From CALODP01 sp942492055 (GTDB lineage Bacteria > Bacteroidota > Ignavibacteria > Ignavibacteriales > Melioribacteraceae): 64,000 bases of DNA. This document shows positions 52,709 through 62,288 of the stretch, one piece after another. Below the pieces are notes generated by a model that had not been told where the DNA came from, ran no database searches, and was given only the letters and a program-made list of their open reading frames with translations. Position 1 is the first letter of the stretch. Each line of letters opens with the position of its first letter. A program made the translations under genes and the position numbers. The stretch spans positions 248,001 to 312,000 of the forward strand of contig CALODP010000019.1 in assembly GCA_942492055.1 (NCBI GenBank), written 5' to 3'.

Positions 52709-55401
52709 TTCACACCTCTTTTTCCCTTTTCTACAAGACCAATAATTGCCGGAAGTATAGTAACCGAAGCAAGAAAACATGTGCCTACCCCGATAAACAA
52801 GGCTAACCCCATACTTCCCAATCCTCTGTATGTAGCGAAAACAAGTGACCCAAAAGCCAGCATTGTAGTAACCGAAGTAAGCAGAACAGCCTTTCCGGTG
52901 CTATTAAATACTACTCCGAGTTTCGTTTTTCCTTCAATTCTATATCTATGCAAAATATGAACCCCATCATCAATGCCAATTCCAAGAATCAGAGGAATTC
53001 CGATCACATTCAAAATAGTCAATTGTAGTCCGAATAGTTGCATAATTCCAACCATCCAAATAACTCCGATGATTAATGGCACCATCGCCATAACTGCATA
53101 TTTTACACTTCGGAAATCCCAAAGTAAGAGAAGAAACACTACCACAACAGTTAATAGAGCGGCAATTTTCCCATCATTCCCTATAATTCCAATCAGTATG
53201 TAAAAAATGGAAGGCATACCGGTTGTCCGGGAATCCAACTCATGCATTCTTTCAGTGAATCTTTGAAGAAATTGAAGATCTTTCCACACACCTTCTTTCG
53301 GATATATGGTAACCAGAAAATGGCTTCCGTCTTCGCTCACAAATTGATCTCTTATATCTTCCGGTAAATCTTGCAAGGACAATTCCTTTGTATTCGCCAT
53401 TTTGAAAGCCATCTCTTTGAGATGAGGAATATATTCCTCTTCGAATTTCGCCATCCTTCCGGAAGCAGCTTTCGGGTTTAACTTAATTAGCTCTATAAGC
53501 TCCTCAATTTGGGAAACACGATTACTATCTTCTATATCACCAATCACCGCTTTACATTTTTTATCAACTTTATCCTGCCCGCCGATAAATGATAATTGCC
53601 CCAGTTCGATAAAATTATCTTCAATCCGATAAAGCTCCTCTATCAGCTTATCTATCTCCCTTTCCGAAAAACTCTTTCCTCTATCGGCATCTGAAAGATT
53701 ATTCTTTATTTCCAAAACGTGTGGAATTCGATCCCGATATTCTTCTTCGGAAGGCAAATAATCAGTGACGGAGGTAACCATTCCAACCATTTTAAGTTTC
53801 TTTGCCCCTTTGGAAATTTCTCTCGCAACAGAAACATCTTGAGTTGAAACAAGAGCAAAGTCAGGGGTTACATCGAATTTTTCTTCCATCACATCTTGTA
53901 ACTTAATTGATGTTAAGCCTACCGGCTCCATATTCAGATAGTTATAATCAAATGTAATTCGACTGGCGGAAAATATTAGAAATAGAGTAATCAATGTAAA
54001 TACGGAAATAAATATGATCGGTTTTGCTGCAATTCCCTCAGCTAATGCCCCCAGCATATTGAATTCAATTGACTTCGGTTTTCTCTCTTTTCCTTTTACT
54101 CTATTCAATATCTTATCTCTAAGAGATAACAATACCGGCAAAACAATCAGAGTGGATATCATACAAAAAATAACGCCACTTCCGGCGACAATTCCGAATT
54201 CTCTCATTCCTGCTGTTTCCGAAATGGTAAGTGTGAGGAACGCGCATGCAGTAGTAAACCCACCGGTTATTACTCCGACTCCCGATTTATTCAAAGTAGT
54301 TTTCAAAGCATCGAAGTTATTTAATCCCGCGCTCCTGTTTTCCGTATAACCGGAAATAATATGGATGGAAAAATCAACCCCGAGCCCTATTAGTATCACT
54401 GAGAACATAGAAGTCATTACGTTAAGACTACCGATTGTAATTGCGGCAAAACCTCCGGCCATTACAATTCCAATTATCAGCGTAATTCCGGCCAAGATAG
54501 GAGCGACCCACATTCTAAAAGAAAGAATAAAGAGAGCTATTATTAATATGAACGCAATGAGGGAGGTAAAATAGGCGTCTTCGTTTGCAGCCACCATTTC
54601 GTCCCTTGCCAAAGCCATGGTCCCAGTTGTACCGGCATAAACACTAGGATATTTTTCCGCGACACTCGCTATAAGAGAATCTATTTTGTTTTCCGCCAAA
54701 ACTACTTTATCTATTTCATTTAGGGAAAATGTCGGTTGAGCGAAAAGAAGAAGCATATCCTTATCTTGAGATATCATATATTCGTCACCGATCAGAAACC
54801 GCTCTACCGCCTCCTTAGCCTCTACCCCTTCTTTGCTGTTCAGAATATAATTCTTCATTGTCTTTATCCAGAATTCAATCCCTTCAATCGACCTGATAGC
54901 TTCGTTTTCTTTTTCTTTGTTTGAAATTCCATCCTCATCGTACACATAAGTTTTTTCAAAATTGTCATTAATATGAGTAATGAAAGGGAGCAATCGAAGA
55001 TCCGAGAATAAATCTTTCATATTCTTCAGATTTTTTTCTTTAGTAAGTATGAACCCATGGTTTTCCATGAATTCTCGATTGAGTTTATAATCAACCCTTT
55101 TTACAAACTCAGAGAATGTTTCGAGCTTCGGAGCTAACTCATCCGCAAATTCTTTTAATTCCTTCTCTTCCCCTTGAGCTGCTACAATAATCATTGTCGC
55201 TGTACTGTATTCCTCAATAATAGTATCAAATTCCTCTACAATCGGGTGGGATTCGGGCATAAGATTCTTGAAGTGCATTTGCAACTCAAGTTTTTCCATC
55301 ATTTGTCCGAAAATAAGAGTGATGATAATTATGCCGAAGAACATTTTCAGGGTATGTTTGTCTGCAAGACTAGATATGGTATTGAGAATTTTCCGACGCA
55401 T
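52705..55401 (-). CDS. RND superfamily (MMPL/HpnN-type) exporter
   Basis: 898 residues with about twelve membrane helices in two sets of six, each led by a large periplasmic loop, the layout of MMPL/RND lipid exporters. Family marks are 'VMTSMFSVILIGLGVDFSIHIISGYTENR' and 'ILNVIGIPLILGIGIDDGVHILHRYRIEG', each with the paired acidic residues that carry protons. Related proteins (HpnN, MmpL) move hopanoids or other lipids. It is the first gene of a three-gene set with a LolA-like carrier and a barrel, which together span the envelope. Directly upstream and divergent is a histidine kinase gene. The connection to the polysaccharide set downstream is only positional. Confidence 0.92.
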   Translation of the reverse strand: MRRKILNTISSLADKHTLKMFFGIIIITLIFGQMMEKLELQMHFKNLMPESHPIVEEFDTIIEEYSTATMIIVAAQGEEKELKEFADELAPKLETFSEFVKRVDYKLNREFMENHGFILTKEKNLKNMKDLFSDLRLLPFITHINDNFEKTYVYDEDGISNKEKENEAIRSIEGIEFWIKTMKNYILNSKEGVEAKEAVERFLIGDEYMISQDKDMLLLFAQPTFSLNEIDKVVLAENKIDSLIASVAEKYPSVYAGTTGTMALARDEMVAANEDAYFTSLIAFILIIALFILSFRMWVAPILAGITLIIGIVMAGGFAAITIGSLNVMTSMFSVILIGLGVDFSIHIISGYTENRSAGLNNFDALKTTLNKSGVGVITGGFTTACAFLTLTISETAGMREFGIVAGSGVIFCMISTLIVLPVLLSLRDKILNRVKGKERKPKSIEFNMLGALAEGIAAKPIIFISVFTLITLFLIFSASRITFDYNYLNMEPVGLTSIKLQDVMEEKFDVTPDFALVSTQDVSVAREISKGAKKLKMVGMVTSVTDYLPSEEEYRDRIPHVLEIKNNLSDADRGKSFSEREIDKLIEELYRIEDNFIELGQLSFIGGQDKVDKKCKAVIGDIEDSNRVSQIEELIELIKLNPKAASGRMAKFEEEYIPHLKEMAFKMANTKELSLQDLPEDIRDQFVSEDGSHFLVTIYPKEGVWKDLQFLQRFTERMHELDSRTTGMPSIFYILIGIIGNDGKIAALLTVVVVFLLLLWDFRSVKYAVMAMVPLIIGVIWMVGIMQLFGLQLTILNVIGIPLILGIGIDDGVHILHRYRIEGKTKLGVVFNSTGKAVLLTSVTTMLAFGSLVFATYRGLGSMGLALFIGVGTCFLASVTILPAIIGLVEKGKRGVK

Positions 55402-55559
55402 CAGGAATGCTCCTTTAATGGATAATACTCTACAATGTGTTCCGATGAATTTAATGCAAAATTTTATTCATAATAAATGATAACTATTGATAGTCATACA
55501 TATTTTGAAGTATCTTCCACACAAAACAAAAATGGCTTGCAACTATTTTGTCCGGACAT

Positions 55560-57752
55560 ATGACAGATTTAAAGTATAAAATAAGATATCTTATTTCAAT
55601 ATCCATTGCGATAATTATTGCGGGTACTTTATTTAATAAAGTATTTTCCGACGTAGAGAATGAAATACTCGCTCAATTGGAGGGGAAACTAAAGATACAC
55701 GCTCGACAAGCTTCGGAAAGTATTGAAAAGCTCTTTTCAAATTACAAGAGTGATTTAATCTTTCTTTCTAATCAAAAAAGCGTAAGGGATCTCACCCCGG
55801 AAGGGAAAGAATTACTAATAGATTACTTTAGTTCACACAAAAATTCTGTAAAAGCTCTTACCAGAATAGATAAAGATGGGAAAATAGAATATACTGTCCC
55901 CTACAACTCAAAAGTAATTGGAGCTGATCTAACTTATCAGGAACATAACGCCATAATCAAAAAGGAACATAAACCTATTATTAGTGACGCCTTTACGACT
56001 GTGCAGGGCTTCAAAGCTGTTTCATATCTCTACCCCATTTTTTCGGAAACAGGAGAATATGAAGGATGCTTAGGCATACTTATCCCTTTCGATTTTATTG
56101 CCGCTCAATATTTACGCCCAATAAAAATCGGAGAACGCGGTTTTGCTTGGCTACTTAGTGAAGAAGGAATCGAGCTCTATTGCAACTACGAAACTCATAT
56201 CGGGCTACCGATTTGGGAAAATACAGGTAATAATAGTACCTTATTTGCAATTGTAGATTCGATGCTTAAGAAGAAATCCGGATTCGGAGTCTATAAGCAC
56301 CTATTAAACGAATACACCTCCAAAGAAGTAGGAATAAAACATGTTTATTACTATCCGATTCTTTTGGAAAATACATTTTGGTCTATTGCCGTAGCTGTTC
56401 CTGAGAAAGAAGTTTTGTCTACAATGACTACATTCAGAGATTACTACATTGTTATTGTTATCCTGCTTGGAATTATTCTTATCGGAATTGGTTACTCATT
56501 CTATCGATTCAGATTAAAAGCTTACCAAGCAATAAAGAAACAGGAAGAAATATTCCAGGCTATAGCCGCCGAGAATAACCACGTTGTTTACGAATATGAT
56601 ATTTCAAAGGATGAACTAATCTTATCGGGGGCCACTTCCGAATTACTCGGTTTCTCTTCTGAGGGAGAAATTACTATGGATTTGGAAACATTTTCCTCAC
56701 ACATATCCCATGAGTATCGCGAGAGCTTCATGGAAAAAATTAATGAGACAATAGTCAACGAACATAATATCAATAGCGAATACCTATTCATTCGGTCGAA
56801 CGGAAACAGATTATTTATTGAAGATCATGGAGTAATTGTTAAAGACTCCTCCGGACATATCACCGGTATATCAGGAACATTACGTGATGTTACATCCAGA
56901 AAAGAGGCCGAGGAAGAACTAAAGCAACATAAGGATCATCTGGAACAGATGGTTTATGATAGAACTAAAGAGCTTGAGTTGGTAAACAAAGAATTGGAAA
57001 TTGATATAGAAAAACGTGTTGCCACAGAGGAAGAACTTCGATTGGCAAAAGAAGCCGCAGAAAGAGCTGACCAACTTAAATCGGAATTCCTTGCGCAAAT
57101 GTCTCACGAAATTAGAACCCCGATAAATACTATCCTTAATTTCACTTCTCTTCTGAAAATGGATTATGAAGAAGGGGACTTTTCGGAGGAAGCGGCAGAA
57201 TATTTCGATTCAATTGAAAACGCGAGCCGACGACTTATACGTACTATTGATCTGATACTCAACATGTCCGACATTGAACTCGGGACTTATAACATGCGAA
57301 GAATCGAGCTGGACATTGCCACCGCAATTATCGATCCTGTAATCAGAGAGTTTTCCCCGAAAGCGGAAAAGAAGGGGTTAAAACTTAGTTTTAGTAATAA
57401 TCTTCTTGTTCCGCGAAAAATGGTTGACGAATATACATTAACGCAAATTGTTGCGAACCTTATAGATAACGCCATCAAATACACACACAACGGTTTAGTC
57501 GAAATCGAATTGAACGATCTGAACGGGAAATGGGTTATTGATGTTAAAGATACCGGCATTGGAATGTCAGAGAAGTATATCCCGAAACTCTTCAGTAAAT
57601 TTTCTCAAGAAGAACAGGGATATTCCAGACGCTTCGAAGGAAGCGGACTCGGGCTGGCTCTGGTAAAAAGATACTGCGAACTGAACAATGCCGAAATTAA
57701 AGTGACTAGCACAAAGGGTATTGGAACTCATTTTAGTGTTCTATTTTCATAA
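55560..57752 (+). CDS. Membrane sensor histidine kinase (Cache-PAS-HisKA-HATPase), first of a tandem pair
   Basis: Start at the ATG 55560; the TTG at 55548 would only add four codons. About 730 residues. An N-terminal helix (about 9-30) and a second helix (about 300-320) flank a periplasmic double-Cache sensor ('SVKALTRIDKDGKIEYTVPYNSKVIGADL'). A PAS domain (about 340-465, 'GTLRDVTSRKEAEEEL'), a coiled coil, HisKA with His516 ('LAQMSHEIRTPINTIL') and HATPase ('NLIDNAIKYTHNG', 'DTGIGMS', 'GSGLGLALVKRY') follow. No receiver domain and no response-regulator gene are adjacent. It is a paralogue of the next gene, from which 12-18 bases separate it. It senses a periplasmic ligand of unknown nature. 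Confidence 0.92.
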   Translation: MTDLKYKIRYLISISIAIIIAGTLFNKVFSDVENEILAQLEGKLKIHARQASESIEKLFSNYKSDLIFLSNQKSVRDLTPEGKELLIDYFSSHKNSVKALTRIDKDGKIEYTVPYNSKVIGADLTYQEHNAIIKKEHKPIISDAFTTVQGFKAVSYLYPIFSETGEYEGCLGILIPFDFIAAQYLRPIKIGERGFAWLLSEEGIELYCNYETHIGLPIWENTGNNSTLFAIVDSMLKKKSGFGVYKHLLNEYTSKEVGIKHVYYYPILLENTFWSIAVAVPEKEVLSTMTTFRDYYIVIVILLGIILIGIGYSFYRFRLKAYQAIKKQEEIFQAIAAENNHVVYEYDISKDELILSGATSELLGFSSEGEITMDLETFSSHISHEYRESFMEKINETIVNEHNINSEYLFIRSNGNRLFIEDHGVIVKDSSGHITGISGTLRDVTSRKEAEEELKQHKDHLEQMVYDRTKELELVNKELEIDIEKRVATEEELRLAKEAAERADQLKSEFLAQMSHEIRTPINTILNFTSLLKMDYEEGDFSEEAAEYFDSIENASRRLIRTIDLILNMSDIELGTYNMRRIELDIATAIIDPVIREFSPKAEKKGLKLSFSNNLLVPRKMVDEYTLTQIVANLIDNAIKYTHNGLVEIELNDLNGKWVIDVKDTGIGMSEKYIPKLFSKFSQEEQGYSRRFEGSGLGLALVKRYCELNNAEIKVTSTKGIGTHFSVLFS

Positions 57753-57770
57753 TTTTTCCGAATTTTGGTT

Positions 57771-60026
57771 ATGGGTAAATCGATAAGAACTAGCGTATTG
57801 TTTAGGGTCTCGCTGACCTTGTTTTCTATTTTGGCAATCTTTACAGCGATTGTGAGTTATCTCAGTTCCGAGCATATCAAGAATAGAGAATACGAATCTA
57901 TTAGAAATCTGGCACATAGTTTTGCCAACAGATTTAATTCCGAATTAACGGAATACTATTCCGCCGGCCAAACTTTGACCGATATACTCGAAGGAGTAGG
58001 CCCGATTTCCCGAGAAAACGTTAATAATATTCTCGTCAATATTCTTGAAGAAAATCCAAGGCTGATGGGAGCTTACGCACACTACGAACCGAATAAATTC
58101 GATAATAGCGATTATAAATTCAGAAATACTCCGGGGAATGACTCAACCGGGCGTTTCCTTCCCTATTGGAATAAGCTAAGAGAAAAAGGGAAAATCACTT
58201 TGGAAACAGGGGTTTGGATGGATACATCCTCCTGGTATTTAATTCCGAAAAACACCGGACAGCCACATATTTTCGAACCGTATAAATACGAAGGGCTTTC
58301 CCTTATTAGCTTTATATTCCCGATAATGAAAGATAAAAAATTTATCGGCATTGCCGGAGTCGACGCTATTCCTTCCGCTTTCGATGAAATTGTATCGAAT
58401 ATTAAAGTTTTCGAAACCGGCTACGCAATGCTGGTTAGTAATAATACATTGTTTGTTTCTGCTCCGGATAAAGAGCTTATCGGGCTCAAGAGTCTGATGA
58501 CCCTCGGACAGGAAAAGAACAATCCGGAAATAATAAATACAGCTCTTCTTGTTAAATCGGGAATAGAAGGTATTACCGAAACTATTGATCCTTTTACCGG
58601 AAAGAAAATTGTATTGTTCAACGCCCCGATAGAATTGAATAAATGGAGTTTACTTATCGTGGTTCCCAAAAAAGAATTATTCGCCAGCGTTAATAAACTT
58701 TTCTGGACAATCATTTTCTTCGGTGTATCGATTATTATCATCATAAATCTACTGGTCTATTTATCTATCAACAACATGCTTTCTCCTATTCTGGATCTTA
58801 GCAAAAAAGCGCTTGGAAAATCGAAAGAGTTTAAGACTTTGTCAAAGAGCGATCCGAAGGTGAAGTTGGATTACGAACCCCTGAATGAGATTGAAATTCT
58901 GGAGCGTTCCTTTGACCTGATGACAAACAATATCACTAACGCCTTCAATGAGTTGGATTCTTTCTTTTCCAATACACCCGACGGGATTATTGTTTTTGAT
59001 ACCTACAAGATTGTCATTAGAGTTAACAGAGCCTTCGAAAAAATATTCGGGTGGAAAAAGGAAGAAATTCAAGGAAGAACTTTGCCGGCAATTCCGGAAG
59101 ACAGACAAAGTGTTTTCGACAAAACTTTCGCCCGTGTTCTTAGTGATAAAAAAACGGAATTATACGAAGAGAGAAGAAGAAGAAAAGATGGCAGAACAAT
59201 TTACGTTAGTGTCACTCTAACCCCGATTATTGATCAACACGGAAATGTAGGAGCCATTGCGGCAATTGTCCGAGACATTACCGAGGAAAAGAAAAACAAC
59301 GTTGAGCTGATAAAAGCTAAAGTGCAGGCCGAAAAAGCGGATAAACTTAAATCCGAATTTCTCGCGCAAATGTCGCATGAAATCAGAACGCCTATAAATA
59401 CTATTCTTAACTTTACCTCTCTTATTCATCTTGAATTCAAAGAGAAGAAATTCACCGGCGAAATAGAGGAGTATTTCTCTTCGGTAGATAACGCAGCGCG
59501 CCGTTTGATCCGGACTATAGACCTTATTCTGAATATGTCGGAAATTGAGCACGGCACTTATACTCTTAAGCACGCAAATGTTTCGATAGCCAATGACATC
59601 ATTACTCCTATCCTTAGTGAGTTCAAACAAAAGGCTCACTATCACGGAATAGAATTGAACTTCCTAAACTATGTTAAAGATAAAAAAGTCTATCTGGATG
59701 AGTATTCAGTTACCCAGATAGCGGCTAATCTGGTTGATAACGCTATCAAATATACCCCGAAAGGAAAAGTGGATGTTTCGGTTTACGCGAACGGAAAGAA
59801 TTGGTTCCTTGAAGTGAGAGATACCGGAATCGGTATTTCGAAGGAATATTTGCCAACATTATTTACAACCTTTTCGCAAGAGGAACAGGGCTATTCCCGC
59901 CCTTACGACGGTAGCGGCCTCGGACTTGCCTTGGTAAAGAAGTATTGCGACATCAATAACGCGAATATTAAAGTTACAAGTAAGAAAGGTGCCGGCACAA
60001 CATTCAAAGTAAGCTTTTCGTTATAA
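57771..60026 (+). CDS. Membrane sensor histidine kinase (Cache-HAMP-like-PAS-HisKA-HATPase), second of a tandem pair
   Basis: Start at the ATG 57771; a TTG two codons upstream is less likely. About 751 residues. A first membrane helix (about 12-32) and a second (about 303-325) bracket a double-Cache domain ('LMGAYAHYEPNKFDNSDYKFRN', 'WMDTSSWYLIPKNTGQPHIFEPYKYEG'), of the type that binds small organic acids or amino acids in other sensors. A linker, a PAS domain ('FSNTPDGIIVFDTYKIVIRVNRAFEKIFGWKKEEI'), HisKA with His536 ('LAQMSHEIRTPINTIL') and HATPase ('NLVDNAIKYTPKG', 'GSGLGLALVKKY') complete it. The kinase core is nearly the same as in the preceding gene, while the sensor part differs. No cognate response regulator is adjacent. 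Confidence 0.92.
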   Translation: MGKSIRTSVLFRVSLTLFSILAIFTAIVSYLSSEHIKNREYESIRNLAHSFANRFNSELTEYYSAGQTLTDILEGVGPISRENVNNILVNILEENPRLMGAYAHYEPNKFDNSDYKFRNTPGNDSTGRFLPYWNKLREKGKITLETGVWMDTSSWYLIPKNTGQPHIFEPYKYEGLSLISFIFPIMKDKKFIGIAGVDAIPSAFDEIVSNIKVFETGYAMLVSNNTLFVSAPDKELIGLKSLMTLGQEKNNPEIINTALLVKSGIEGITETIDPFTGKKIVLFNAPIELNKWSLLIVVPKKELFASVNKLFWTIIFFGVSIIIIINLLVYLSINNMLSPILDLSKKALGKSKEFKTLSKSDPKVKLDYEPLNEIEILERSFDLMTNNITNAFNELDSFFSNTPDGIIVFDTYKIVIRVNRAFEKIFGWKKEEIQGRTLPAIPEDRQSVFDKTFARVLSDKKTELYEERRRRKDGRTIYVSVTLTPIIDQHGNVGAIAAIVRDITEEKKNNVELIKAKVQAEKADKLKSEFLAQMSHEIRTPINTILNFTSLIHLEFKEKKFTGEIEEYFSSVDNAARRLIRTIDLILNMSEIEHGTYTLKHANVSIANDIITPILSEFKQKAHYHGIELNFLNYVKDKKVYLDEYSVTQIAANLVDNAIKYTPKGKVDVSVYANGKNWFLEVRDTGIGISKEYLPTLFTTFSQEEQGYSRPYDGSGLGLALVKKYCDINNANIKVTSKKGAGTTFKVSFSL

Positions 60027-60061
60027 TGCAACTACCATAGATTTTTATAAGGATATAAGCA

Positions 60062-60084
60062 AGTGTGCTCATCCGCGGCACACT
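60062..60084 (+). terminator. Possible terminator hairpin after the kinase pair
   Basis: AGTGTGC (60062-60068) and GCACACT (60078-60084) pair perfectly over seven base pairs with a nine-base loop, 36 bases after the stop of the second kinase. The following bases are not a T-run, so termination is only possible. Confidence 0.35.
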
Positions 60085-60268
60085 AATCCTGTTTCATGCA
60101 GATTATATGTCAAATAACCTATTCTATATCTCATGACGGAGTTTGGGAATTACAAATTATTAGGCCTCGCATCCGCAGCAATCGGGATAAACATGATCTC
60201 CTCTGTGGTATAACCTAAAAAAGCTATCCGCTCTCCCATTTCACTAAGCGCAAAAGGGAATTCCCACT

Positions 60269-60610
60269 GAATTCAAAGCAAAGTATCTGAAGTTCAGAGC
60301 AAAGCACCCGGAAAAACTTACGGAGTTTTATAAGATTGTATTAAAGCGTCTGTTAAAAATAGCGGAGGAGATGAAAAAACTTACGGATCAGGTGGAATTT
60401 GAAGTAGAGCGTCTGCAATTCAGAGCAAAGTGTCTGAAGTTTGGAGTAAAGTAATGCTCCTTTGGTTTGAAGTTCAGCTCCTGAGCTCTGAATTCATGCT
60501 CCTCCGGTTCAAAGTTCACCTCCTTTGCTTCAAATTCATGCTCCTCCGGTTCAAAGTTCATATCCTTTGCTTCAAATTCATACTCCTTTGGTCCGGATTC
60601 ACACTTTAGG
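60269..60610. repeat. Inverted tract of degenerate 42-bp/14-residue repeats
   Basis: From about 60493 the unit TTCATGCTCCTCCGGTTCAA(AG) recurs with a 42-bp period (60493, 60535 and, degenerate, 60577). Read on the minus strand it gives the 14-residue repeat 'EEHEFEAKEVNFEP'. The left part (60269-60304 and 60418-60451) carries related units in the opposite direction ('EFKAKYLKFRAK' and 'QFRAKCLKFGVK' on the plus strand). The two arms meet near 60455. A 79-codon frame exists on the minus strand, but its start and surroundings give no support for expression. Confidence 0.65.
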
Positions 60611-60757
60611 AGGATATACCTCGGCAATTTGGGCTTTTACCTTCACTTTTTTGGGATAGAGGAGCTGTTCTTAGAGGAATACTTTCCGTCCTTTGTATTT
60701 TCCGAAATATGGGAAAGGATTACGATGAAGTGTTTTGGCTTATTACCGGAAAGAAAT

Positions 60758-60776
60758 AGCCAGGCTACGCCCGGCT
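60758..60776 (-). terminator. Intrinsic terminator of the nitroreductase-EamA unit
   Basis: On the minus strand AGCCGGGC, loop GTA and GCCTGGCT form an eight-pair stem (one G-T pair), followed by ATTTCTTTCC, a T-rich stretch. It lies about 30 bases after the nitroreductase stop, as expected for a factor-independent terminator. Confidence 0.6.
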
Positions 60777-60807
60777 TTCTCATTAAATACTAATCTTTGC
60801 TCTAAAA

Positions 60808-61323
60808 CTATTTCTGCCATCCGTTATAGTGAATTCGATCGGGCAGGAATCTATCGGGGGTATCTTTGGTTTCCTCGGTGTGTCCCAAAGCTATAAGAGA
60901 GATCGGAACAATGTTTTCGGGAAGATTAACGAGCTTGCTTATTCCTTCCATCCTTTCTTCGCGGGGATAGATTCCGAGCCAAACCGCACCGAGCCCCATG
61001 TCGTGAATTTTCAGCAGAGCATTCTGTGTTGCCGCCGCGCAGTTGATAGCATTGTATCCTACGGAAGGATCGATATCAAGATCACCGCAAATCAGCAAGG
61101 CAACAGGAGATTGTTTTGTCATTTTGGCGAAAGGATGAATGTCGGTTATTTTATCAAGTATTTCCCTATCGTCAATCGCTACGAAGTGCCACGGTTGCAA
61201 ATTCTTAGCGGATGGCGCGTACATGGCCGCTTTGATGATCTCTTCGATTTCTTTTCGTTCAACCGGTTCGTCGGTAAACCTTCGTATGCTTCGTCGTGTT
61301 AAAATCGCTTCGTTTAATTCCAT
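60808..61323 (-). CDS. Nitroreductase family FMN protein
   Basis: 171 residues. The opening 'MELNEAILTRRSIRRFTDEPVERKEIEEIIKAAMYAPSAKNLQPWHFVAI' is the flavin-binding signature of the nitroreductase family. 'NCAAATQNALLKIHDMGLGAVWLGIYPREE' and 'ISLIALGHTEE' complete the fold. Members reduce nitro compounds, quinones or flavins with NAD(P)H. Short members of about 170 residues are common in anaerobes. It follows the EamA transporter by about 20 bp in the same direction and ends at a terminator. The natural substrate is not known. Confidence 0.92.
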   Translation of the reverse strand: MELNEAILTRRSIRRFTDEPVERKEIEEIIKAAMYAPSAKNLQPWHFVAIDDREILDKITDIHPFAKMTKQSPVALLICGDLDIDPSVGYNAINCAAATQNALLKIHDMGLGAVWLGIYPREERMEGISKLVNLPENIVPISLIALGHTEETKDTPDRFLPDRIHYNGWQK

Positions 61324-61343
61324 TTCAGATCCTTCAAAATATA

Positions 61344-62186
61344 TTATATTGATAAAATAATAATCGCTGTTGTTCCGGCCAAAAGAGCTAATTTGCCAAA
61401 TCCGTTAATTCGTTCTTTCCAAAAAATATTCGCAAGAACCGCGGTCAAAAGAATTATTCCGATGTTTACGACCGGATAAACAATAATCGCCGATAGCTGC
61501 ATAAGGGATTCGATAAGAAAATAGCTTGTGAAAATATTCGGGATTCCCAAAACCATTCCCCTTAGAAAAGTATCCCTTCGTAATTCTATTCTCTTTATTA
61601 AAATCAAGACAGAGCAATAAAGAAAAGAGAAGGAGAAGATCGACCATAAAAATAGGGGCTTTTCGCAGACAGGGCGGACAGACTGGAATATTTTCAAGGT
61701 GAAATCTCCGAATCCGATTCCCAAAAACAATATAGCAAGATAGAGATAATCGGAAAAGGATATTGCCTTCCCCCCGGCCTGTTTTAACGATCTATAGAAG
61801 AAGAGAAGTGTAATAATCGTAAGGAAAAAGCCGAAGTAATGTTTGGTTTGCGGAATTTCGCCGAAGAAAATAACCGCGAGTACAATCGGGATAACCACAG
61901 AAAGCCTTGAGGATACGGTAGCTAAAGCGGTACCTGCTATTTTCACCCCTTTGGCAAAGGCAAAAAAGGACATAACGAAAAGAATGGCCACTCCCGCGCC
62001 GAACAGAATAGGCTCATATTCGAATTGTGACTCACCGTTATTGAAAAAGAAAATAGCTCCCAGAATACTTGCGGCCAGATAATTGCCGGCAAGAAAAAGA
62101 AGAGGTTCCCCTTTTCTGGTCTCATTCAATTTCAAAAGAAGCGCGATTGCCGTGGAACAGAGAATAGTTAACAGTAAATTAATCAT
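61344..62186 (-). CDS. EamA/DMT-superfamily membrane transporter
   Basis: 280 residues with about ten membrane helices in two five-helix halves, the usual EamA layout. 'GTALATVSSRLSVVIPIVLAVIFFGEIPQTKHYFGFFLTIITLLFF' ends the first half, and a second related segment 'IIVYPVVNIGIILLTAVLANIFWKERINGFGKLALLAGTTAIIIL' ends the second. Such carriers move metabolites across the inner membrane. The substrate is unknown. It begins a two-gene unit with the nitroreductase and is divergent from the Nudix gene, with about 100 bp between. Confidence 0.9.
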   Translation of the reverse strand: MINLLLTILCSTAIALLLKLNETRKGEPLLFLAGNYLAASILGAIFFFNNGESQFEYEPILFGAGVAILFVMSFFAFAKGVKIAGTALATVSSRLSVVIPIVLAVIFFGEIPQTKHYFGFFLTIITLLFFYRSLKQAGGKAISFSDYLYLAILFLGIGFGDFTLKIFQSVRPVCEKPLFLWSIFSFSFLYCSVLILIKRIELRRDTFLRGMVLGIPNIFTSYFLIESLMQLSAIIVYPVVNIGIILLTAVLANIFWKERINGFGKLALLAGTTAIIILSI

Positions 62187-62288
62187 CCTTTTGCCCGATA
62201 ATAAGTAAAATCAGAGGGTAAATATAGAGTATATCGGAGACATTTTACAAAATTATTTGTTATATATGAAAAAATCGAAAGGGAAAAG

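Larger units (their letters stand above)
60027..60807. other. Gene-free interval between the kinase pair and the nitroreductase gene
   Basis: No convincing gene. It holds a weak hairpin just after the kinase stop (60062-60084), the inverted degenerate repeat tract (about 60269-60610) and a terminator for the minus-strand operon (60758-60776). Short frames across it, including one of about 80 codons at 60388-60627 on the minus strand, are repeat translations. Confidence 0.6.

Noticed and set aside
60388..60627. A 79-codon minus-strand frame made of 14-residue repeats
   Set aside because: It covers only the repeat tract, and the same pattern appears from the opposite strand nearby. Treated as repeat DNA, not a gene.
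60640..60760. A plus-strand stretch that reads 'GAVLRGILSVLCIF...FWLITGKK'
   Set aside because: No start codon, under 50 codons between stops, and no known family. Could be a relic but not supportable.
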